DNA of 24,177 nt from assembly GCA_011322755.1 (NCBI GenBank), contig DRLZ01000192.1:1-24177 (forward strand), written 5' to 3'. The notes beneath the pieces were generated by a model that saw only the letters and a program-made list of their open reading frames with translations, searched no databases and was not told the DNA's origin. Positions 22,464 to 24,177 of the stretch are shown piece after piece; position 1 is the stretch's first letter; each line of letters begins with the position of its first letter. A program made the position numbers and the translations under genes. This DNA comes from Crenotrichaceae bacterium (GTDB taxonomy: Bacteria > Pseudomonadota > Gammaproteobacteria > Methylococcales > DRLZ01).

Positions 22464-23300
22464 CTAAGCCGCAATAAGCCCGCTTTGTTGACATGCAACT
22501 CTTAGATCATCAATGAGTCCATTGATGCGCTTATACGGGTTGCCTTTTATATGAAGCATTTGGCTGATTTCCTTGATTTTTAGTCCTTCACAAAATCTCA
22601 ATCTTAACAACAGCCGATCTTCATCGCTCATGCTGATATGAGATCTTAAATGAGCAAGTAAATCTTGGATCGAGTCGTCTATGATAGGTTCAATTGTTTT
22701 GTCATCAGATTGAATGTATTCAACGAGTATCTCAATCAGCTGCTTACTGTTAATATCAATATTATCTTGCATTTCATTGTCCACAGAAGATGATTCTACT
22801 ATTTGATCTATCCCGATGTTACCTTCGCAAAACCGCGCTTGTTTTGTGCATTTTGCATAGACTGTGGTGACGATTTCTTCAATTGCTGTTCGATTCATTT
22901 CTGATGAATTAGCATGCAATATTTCTATGGCCTCTCTGCGTTCATATTTATCAACAGCATATAATTTATAAGCCTTTTGCCAAACCACATCTTTTTTCTC
23001 CAGCAACCAGGTTGGTGCCCGGTTATAGCCAAAACGTGATCGCACAAAATCAGTCATTAAACGATTTGCAAGTACCGCAATAAAGGTTGCGAAGCTACCG
23101 CAGCCATCCCAACCTCTCGCTCTCTGCCAGTCCTGTTCTTCCACTTTATCCAATACATAGGTTAACGCTTGATCTCCCATACTCGTATCATTTGGAAAAC
23201 GCTTACGAGCCAGACTGGTCAAAAAGTTCCAGTGATCAAAAACCAGATTTTTAGCGGCCTCTGGACTCAACGGGCTTTTGGAATTCATTGTTGTCTGCAT
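22464..23300 (-). CDS. Sigma-70-family RNA polymerase sigma factor, ECF-like with long linker
   Basis: A 278-residue sigma factor. Region 2 is at about 15-95: FDHWNFLTSLARKRFP, then ALTYVLDKVEEQDW, and SFATFIAVLANRLMTDFVRSRFGY, which resembles the promoter-melting helix. Region 4 is at about 212-270: ISMSDEDRLLLRLRFCEGLKIKEISQMLHI with a helix-turn-helix, then NPYKRINGLIDDLR. Between them are about 110 residues, far longer than the usual ECF linker, with an acidic middle section (SSSVDNEMQDNIDINS). The ATG at 23300 has GGAG 6 bases upstream. A 6-bp inverted repeat (ACACCG 23329-23334, CGGTGT 23349-23354) lies in its leader. It heads the sigma, anti-sigma, M48 operon. The target promoters cannot be read from this window. 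Confidence 0.86.
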   Translation of the reverse strand: MQTTMNSKSPLSPEAAKNLVFDHWNFLTSLARKRFPNDTSMGDQALTYVLDKVEEQDWQRARGWDGCGSFATFIAVLANRLMTDFVRSRFGYNRAPTWLLEKKDVVWQKAYKLYAVDKYERREAIEILHANSSEMNRTAIEEIVTTVYAKCTKQARFCEGNIGIDQIVESSSVDNEMQDNIDINSKQLIEILVEYIQSDDKTIEPIIDDSIQDLLAHLRSHISMSDEDRLLLRLRFCEGLKIKEISQMLHIKGNPYKRINGLIDDLRVACQQSGLIAA

Positions 23301-23700
23301 TTTCTCTCCACCTAAAAATCGCCTTTTTACACCGAAATCTACTCGTTACGGTGTGTATGGATTAACTAGAGCTACATGTTCTGTTTTTCCAACTGCGTTT
23401 TCAAGGTGAATATTACCGTACTAGTTAGAACCGAGATGCAATTTCAATGCAGTCACTTACAATCGTCGAGCACCATTAACTATGCTGGAAAATTAAACCA
23501 GTTCAGATCTTGTTAATTGTATCAAACGAACATTTACAATAAATTTCTGAAAATTGTTAGAGGCAACCTAGCTGTGATTGATTTAAATTCAATAAAAACA
23601 AAAAGCTAGTCTTGTAATGTAGTTGACTATTATTTACATGCTCCCTGCTTAAGTATATGAGATATGCAGTATTAGCTTATTCAGTTACTTTTAGACCAGG

Positions 23701-23820
23701 ATGAACAAAATATCAAAATTGAAGATGAGAGATATACGCATGAAAAGAACCAAGAGCAATGAATATATTCTTATTTGTACTAATGGTTTAATCGATATCC
23801 TATATGATGCAGTTGTATAG
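23701..23820 (+). CDS. Possible 39-residue peptide (doubtful)
   Basis: ATG-to-TAG frame, MNKISKLKMRDIRMKRTKSN..., with a strongly basic first half and a hydrophobic second half (EYILICTNGLIDILYDAVV). CAGG sits directly before the ATG, too close for a good ribosome site. No family is recognised, and in AT-rich DNA a frame of this length is common by chance. Confidence 0.2.
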   Translation: MNKISKLKMRDIRMKRTKSNEYILICTNGLIDILYDAVV

Positions 23821-23890
23821 TGAGTTTGTTACCACAGCGTGCAAGTGGCAGCTTTTACTAGTTAAGGAGGTGAAATAAAAAATTAGTTTT

Positions 23891-23920
23891 TTGACAAAAA
23901 AAAATTAATGTTCGTTTATA
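23891..23920 (+). promoter_or_regulatory. Promoter of the secreted repeat-protein gene, with leader hairpin
   Basis: A consensus -35 box TTGACA (23891-23896) and TTTATA (23915-23920) are 18 bases apart. A short hairpin, GAGCC-TGGAC-GGCTC (23927-23941), would lie at the very 5' end of the transcript, about 40 bases before the ATG. The position suggests mRNA stabilisation rather than termination. Confidence 0.55.
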
Positions 23921-23983
23921 CAGGTTGAGCCTGGACGGCTCGAAAGATTAAACAAAATATTTAATAACTTGAGGAATAGAAAA

Positions 23984-24177
23984 ATGAAAAAATTAATGAC
24001 AATTGCAGTTTTGAGCTTGTTTGTATCAGGTAGTGTATTTGCTGCTGGATCAACAATCAAGGGATCAACAATCACCAACAAGTCTACAGTTAAAAATTCA
24101 GCTAATACAGCGAATGCTTTTCTTGGAACTGCAAATGCAAATCAAGGCAGTGTTAAAATCAAGGGTTCTACTGTTAA
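23984..24177 (+). CDS. Secreted repeat protein of unknown function (partial, N-terminal 64 residues)
   Basis: The frame starts at ATG 23984 with GAGG 9 bases upstream and runs off the window. It has a clear signal peptide (MKKLMTIAVLSLFVSGSVFA, cut near AFAA-type VFA-A). The mature part is made of short Ser/Thr/Asn/Lys-rich repeats: AGSTIKGSTITNKSTVKNSANTANAFLGTANANQGSVKIKG is read as GSTIKGSTI, NKSTVKNSANTAN, GTANANQGS and VKIKGSTV. Such alternating polar/Val-Ile repeats suggest a beta-solenoid or curlin-like fold for surface or adhesive roles. The family is not identified, and the C-terminus is unseen. The promoter and hairpin leader upstream suggest good expression. Confidence 0.85.
   Translation, partial: MKKLMTIAVLSLFVSGSVFAAGSTIKGSTITNKSTVKNSANTANAFLGTANANQGSVKIKGSTV

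Larger units (their letters stand above)
23301..23983. other. Long divergent intergenic region
   Basis: About 680 very AT-rich bases between the sigma-factor gene and the secreted repeat protein. Recognisable contents are the inverted repeat near 23329-23354, a doubtful 39-residue frame at 23701-23820, an orphan Shine-Dalgarno-like AAGGAGGTGA at 23864-23873, and the promoter and leader hairpin of the downstream gene (23891-23943). The stretch 23360-23690 shows nothing that I can assign. Confidence 0.5.

Noticed and set aside
1..24177. CRISPR arrays, insertion sequences, prophage genes or tRNA genes
   Set aside because: No regularly spaced repeats, transposase, integrase or cloverleaf-like sequences were seen on reading both strands; the region reads as ordinary chromosome.

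Overview
The window looks like the chromosome of a methylotrophic gammaproteobacterium, plausibly Methylophaga or a relative. The evidence is a complete fhcBADC cluster for methanofuran-type C1 transfer, a SUF operon with a gammaproteobacterial Rrf2 regulator, a CysJ-type reductase that ends exactly like the enterobacterial protein, and AT-leaning base composition. No IS element, CRISPR array, tRNA or rRNA was seen.

Layout. 1-2620 (minus): an Rrf2 regulator, sufB and the start of sufC, behind an IscR type-1-like operator that overlaps the promoter. 2620-3330: mostly non-coding, then a well-signalled gene for a 25-residue membrane peptide with its own promoter and terminator. 3418-4717 (minus): a PagL-like lipid A deacylase and a small lipoprotein. 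4896-6052 (plus): a DUF695 and a DUF4336 protein. 6150-8351 (minus): a 733-residue fusion of a formylmethanofuran dehydrogenase subunit D (FwdD/FmdD) domain to a complete CysJ-type diflavin reductase. 8726-13462 (plus): fhcB, fhcA, fhcD, fhcC, followed by an exported metallo-beta-lactamase-fold protein to 14432. 14627-18734 (minus): an autotransporter and a lipoprotein carrying Sel1 repeats, a long coiled coil and a caspase-like domain. 18783-19634 (plus): a lipoprotein alpha/beta hydrolase. 19657-23300 (minus): a sigma factor, a zinc-finger anti-sigma factor and an M48/TPR protease in one transcription unit. 23984-end (plus): the start of a secreted repeat protein.

The most interesting part is 6150-13462. 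In the well-studied Methylorubrum Fhc complex, FhcB has lost its redox cofactors and the complex only hydrolyses formyl-methanofuran to formate. Here FhcB keeps the N-terminal [4Fe-4S] cysteine motif and the Cys-His pair that binds Mo/W in archaeal FwdB. The missing FwdD lobe is encoded divergently next door, fused to an NADPH-type FAD/FMN reductase. I infer a formyl-methanofuran dehydrogenase that could oxidise the formyl group through formate to CO2 and pass electrons via FeS and flavins to NADP+, or run in reverse. The parts are visible in the sequence; the coupling is inference.

The right third is an envelope and stress region: lipoproteins, proteases, an autotransporter and a sigma/anti-sigma pair. 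How these genes relate functionally is not established.
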